From contig NZ_FMVC01000004.1 in assembly GCF_900101855.1 (NCBI RefSeq), positions 248,001 through 312,000 on the forward strand: a DNA stretch of 64,000 bases, read 5' to 3'. This stretch comes from Flavobacterium anhuiense (GTDB lineage: Bacteria; Bacteroidota; Bacteroidia; Flavobacteriales; Flavobacteriaceae). This document shows positions 61,864-64,000 of this stretch, piece by piece (within the stretch, counting starts at the first letter, position 1; each line of letters begins with the position of its first letter). Under the pieces are notes generated by a model. It worked only from the letters and a program-made list of their open reading frames with translations. It was not told the DNA's origin and did no database searches. The position numbers and the translations under genes were made by a program.

Positions 61864-63168
61864 TCATCTATTAATTTGCCTCCAGATTTTAGCACTAAAA
61901 TCGTCTTTATACATTAATCTGTTTGTCCTCGTTGGATTTACACGATTCGTCAGAATGATTAAAAATCGATTTCTATTTCTGTTCATGAAGAAAAAAGTTC
62001 CTGTAAAACCTGTATGTCCAAAATCGTCTTTGGTAAAAAACTCATCCGGTTTTCTTTTGTCAAAACCTAAACCTCTATAAATTCCTTCTTTTGCAAGCGG
62101 AGAATCTGCAAACTCTTTTACAACATTTGCTTTTAGAATCTGTTTTCCATTATAAGTTCCGTTGTTCAGTAACATTTTACAGATTACTGCAATCGATTCT
62201 GCATTGGCAAACAAACCTGCATTCCCAGAAACGCCTCCAAAAATCGCCGCTGCTTCATCGTGCACATAACCTTTAACCGTATCTTTTCTAAAAAAATGAT
62301 CTACTTCCGTTGGCATTACATTATCTATCGAAGTCCATTTTAACGGATTATAGCCAATTTTTGAAATGCCTAATTCCGTATAAATTTCATTGGTAAACTG
62401 ATCGAGTTTCTTTCCTGTTTTGGTTTCAATCATTTGTTTCACCAAAAGCAAGTTTAAATCGCTGTACAAATATTTCCCTCTCGGATTTGTATTTGCTTTC
62501 GCAATCCTTTCGTAAACTGATGGATAAAATTCTGGATTCAGCCACATATTTTTATAAATCTGAACCCAATTTTGTTTCGGTTCAAAAACCAAATACTTTG
62601 AGTCGTAAACAATGTTTTTGTTCACATACATATTATCAAACTGCTCAACATATTGCTCCGATTTTTGATTGCTCAACAAAGGCGAATTATCTGGCGTAGA
62701 AAGCAATGCCTGATAAAAAGTGATACTTGGCGTTAATCCAGAAGTATGTGTTAAAAGTTCAAAAAGCGTTAAATCTGCAATGGCTGTATTTTTATACATT
62801 GGAACAATTTGGCCAACTTGATCTGTAAGTTTTAGTTTATTGTCTCCAACCAAACGCATCGAAACAAGCGTCGCTCCAAGAACTTTAGACATCGAAGCCA
62901 AATCGAAAACATCGTCAGATTTCACCAATTGCTTTTTCGTATAATCATGATATCCATAATTTTTTGAAATCAGAACTTCATCTTTAGTTCCAACAATAAT
63001 TTGCGCACCAGGAAAAAAGCCTTTTTCGAGCGCATTTGTCATCATTGAGTCGATATAAACTTCATTTCGCTTTAAATCGAAAGACTGCTTTGCATTTTTC
63101 TGGGAATGACTTTTTGTTCCCACAAAAATCAAAGAAATCATTATAATTTTAACACCAATATTTTTCAT
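61864..63168 (-). CDS. Exported serine hydrolase, beta-lactamase class C/PBP-like
   Basis: 434 residues. N-terminal signal (1-22, ending SHSQK). The motifs SMSK (SxxK, in DLASMSKVLGATLVS near 93), YSDLN (YxN type, near 234) and DFGHTGFTGTF (HTG, near 395) are all present, so it should be active on a peptide, ester or lactam. It begins four bases before the stop of the gene encoded upstream (a GH20-like protein), so the two are co-transcribed. In Bacteroidota such pairs often belong to cell-wall sugar recycling; that is inference. Confidence 0.85.
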   Translation of the reverse strand: MKNIGVKIIMISLIFVGTKSHSQKNAKQSFDLKRNEVYIDSMMTNALEKGFFPGAQIIVGTKDEVLISKNYGYHDYTKKQLVKSDDVFDLASMSKVLGATLVSMRLVGDNKLKLTDQVGQIVPMYKNTAIADLTLFELLTHTSGLTPSITFYQALLSTPDNSPLLSNQKSEQYVEQFDNMYVNKNIVYDSKYLVFEPKQNWVQIYKNMWLNPEFYPSVYERIAKANTNPRGKYLYSDLNLLLVKQMIETKTGKKLDQFTNEIYTELGISKIGYNPLKWTSIDNVMPTEVDHFFRKDTVKGYVHDEAAAIFGGVSGNAGLFANAESIAVICKMLLNNGTYNGKQILKANVVKEFADSPLAKEGIYRGLGFDKRKPDEFFTKDDFGHTGFTGTFFFMNRNRNRFLIILTNRVNPTRTNRLMYKDDFSAKIWRQINR

Positions 63169-63172
63169 AGTA

Positions 63173-64000
63173 CTACGGATTAATTTTTAAGTCCTGCGCT
63201 GCCATCAAAGGCTCGTTATTGGTTCCCTTAATTTGTATTCTAACTGCTTTTACAGGCTGTTTTGGATAAATTGACGCATTTCCGTAATCAAAATTATCGC
63301 CTTTTATGAAATCCGTTCCGTTGTATGAAAACTCAACGTAACCGTCATTTATTATAAATCTCGGATGATGCGGAATTCCAGTTAAAACATCTATTTTAGA
63401 AGAAGTTACAGGAGTAGTAAAAGTATACAAAATCCAATCGCCATCTTTACAAGCAACATCAGTACGCAAATACGATTCTTCGTTATAATCTTGCAGATTT
63501 GAAATCGGGAACTTCGGATTTTCTGTCATCGAAGAAGTCACTTTAACTTCTGGTTCTTGATATGGCGAACAATTGAATTTTACGTTTGCCGCTGACTTTT
63601 TCTCTTCTTTATTTTCAACAGTAAAATCTAATCGATACGTATTTTTTTCGTTATAATTTCCAATTACAAATCTCAAACGAGGTTTTGCTTTTAACGCTTT
63701 TTCGTCTGCATAAGTCTGAATCAATTTATCATTTTCAAAAAGCGAAACACTTTTGATTGTTCCGTTTGCTCCATCATCTGCTGGATTAAAATTCAGATAC
63801 CAAATTCCTTTTTTATCAACATGCTCTGAGATATTTTCTGAAATCGTTAAAACTTCTGCTTTCGATGTATTCCAATTGGCAACAGGCAATTTTTCAGCTT
63901 TTACAGCTGGACTTGCCGAAGTCTCATTAAAGAAAACTCTAAACCTATATTGCTCATAATTTTCTGTCTGAATTGGTTCGGTATACAAAGGCGACTGTCT
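63173..64000 (-). CDS. C-terminal part of a probable GH20 beta-N-acetylhexosaminidase (cut by window edge)
   Basis: 276 codons lie in the window and the frame is open past 64000, so the start is missing. The visible sequence starts RQSPLYTEPIQTENYEQYRF, which fits the chitobiase/hexosaminidase C-terminal (FN3-like) domain (xSPLYTxPI), then further beta-rich modules including SKIDVLTGIPHHPRFIINDG and VRIQIKG, the F5/8-type C-like ending. The catalytic TIM barrel is outside. It would release N-acetylhexosamine from chitin or peptidoglycan-derived sugar in the periplasm. The serine hydrolase gene follows four bases later. Confidence 0.6.
   Translation of the reverse strand, partial: RQSPLYTEPIQTENYEQYRFRVFFNETSASPAVKAEKLPVANWNTSKAEVLTISENISEHVDKKGIWYLNFNPADDGANGTIKSVSLFENDKLIQTYADEKALKAKPRLRFVIGNYNEKNTYRLDFTVENKEEKKSAANVKFNCSPYQEPEVKVTSSMTENPKFPISNLQDYNEESYLRTDVACKDGDWILYTFTTPVTSSKIDVLTGIPHHPRFIINDGYVEFSYNGTDFIKGDNFDYGNASIYPKQPVKAVRIQIKGTNNEPLMAAQDLKINP

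Overview
The window looks like chromosome from a Flavobacterium-type member of the Bacteroidota. It is A+T-rich and several genes follow a TAnnTTTG -7 box. The tmRNA encodes the tag GENNYALAA. Other marks of the phylum are a FecI/FecR-SusC/SusD locus, outer-membrane beta-barrel receptors, many small lipoproteins and the absence of obvious Shine-Dalgarno sites. The species cannot be fixed from sequence reading alone.

Layout. 1-9.6 kb: end of an NTP-pyrophosphohydrolase gene, a SRPBCC-domain protein, an ECF sigma operon with a small membrane protein and a periplasmic sensor-like protein, a sialidase-fold (BNR) protein, an Asn/Arg/Ser-rich exported protein, a Kup potassium transporter and an RsmB-like RNA methyltransferase. 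9.6-19.4 kb: MenE, a CPBP protease, an ArsC-like protein, a TonB-dependent receptor, fumarase C, a saccharopine/alanine-dehydrogenase-like enzyme and a serine-hydrolase lipoprotein. 19.7-24.5 kb: the tmRNA gene, then a short segment flanked by a second copy of the tmRNA 3' end plus terminator. That segment carries an Lrp-type regulator, a BASS-family transporter, a core methionine synthase (MesD) and its DUF1852 partner (MesX), with a decayed HTH/transposase-like fragment at its right end. 24.5-34.6 kb: one inducible uptake locus read leftward: FecI sigma, FecR anti-sigma, SusC, SusD, a large zinc metalloprotease and a DUF3347 protein.

35-47.9 kb: small acidic and lipoprotein genes, an MFS transporter, DUF763, an AI-2E-family permease, an ion channel and a TolC/HlyD/MFS tripartite efflux operon. 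Then comes a SAM-I riboswitch with its own promoter, reading into a TlpA-like thiol oxidoreductase and a cysteine-desulfurase-like aminotransferase, with a possible 26-codon leader ORF between riboswitch and gene. 48-59.6 kb: a signalling and stress-like block with a multi-PAS histidine kinase and response regulator, lipoproteins, an FAD-Rieske oxidoreductase, an SDR, a CheB/CheR/PAS/kinase fusion whose CheB part has lost catalytic residues, and a response-regulator-like protein without its phospho-acceptor. 59.6-64 kb: a TonB-dependent receptor, a serine hydrolase and the C-terminal part of a probable GH20 hexosaminidase.

The strongest leads are: (1) the MesX-MesD-transporter-Lrp cassette between ssrA 3'-end repeats, which looks like a small, integrase-less island supplying oxygen-dependent methionine synthesis; (2) the SAM-I riboswitch placed on a thiol-redox/desulfurase gene pair rather than on a classic methionine gene; and (3) the dead-CheB kinase fusion next to a dead receiver. 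Intergenic regions also hold several families of perfect or near-perfect palindromes and a seven-unit heptamer repeat.
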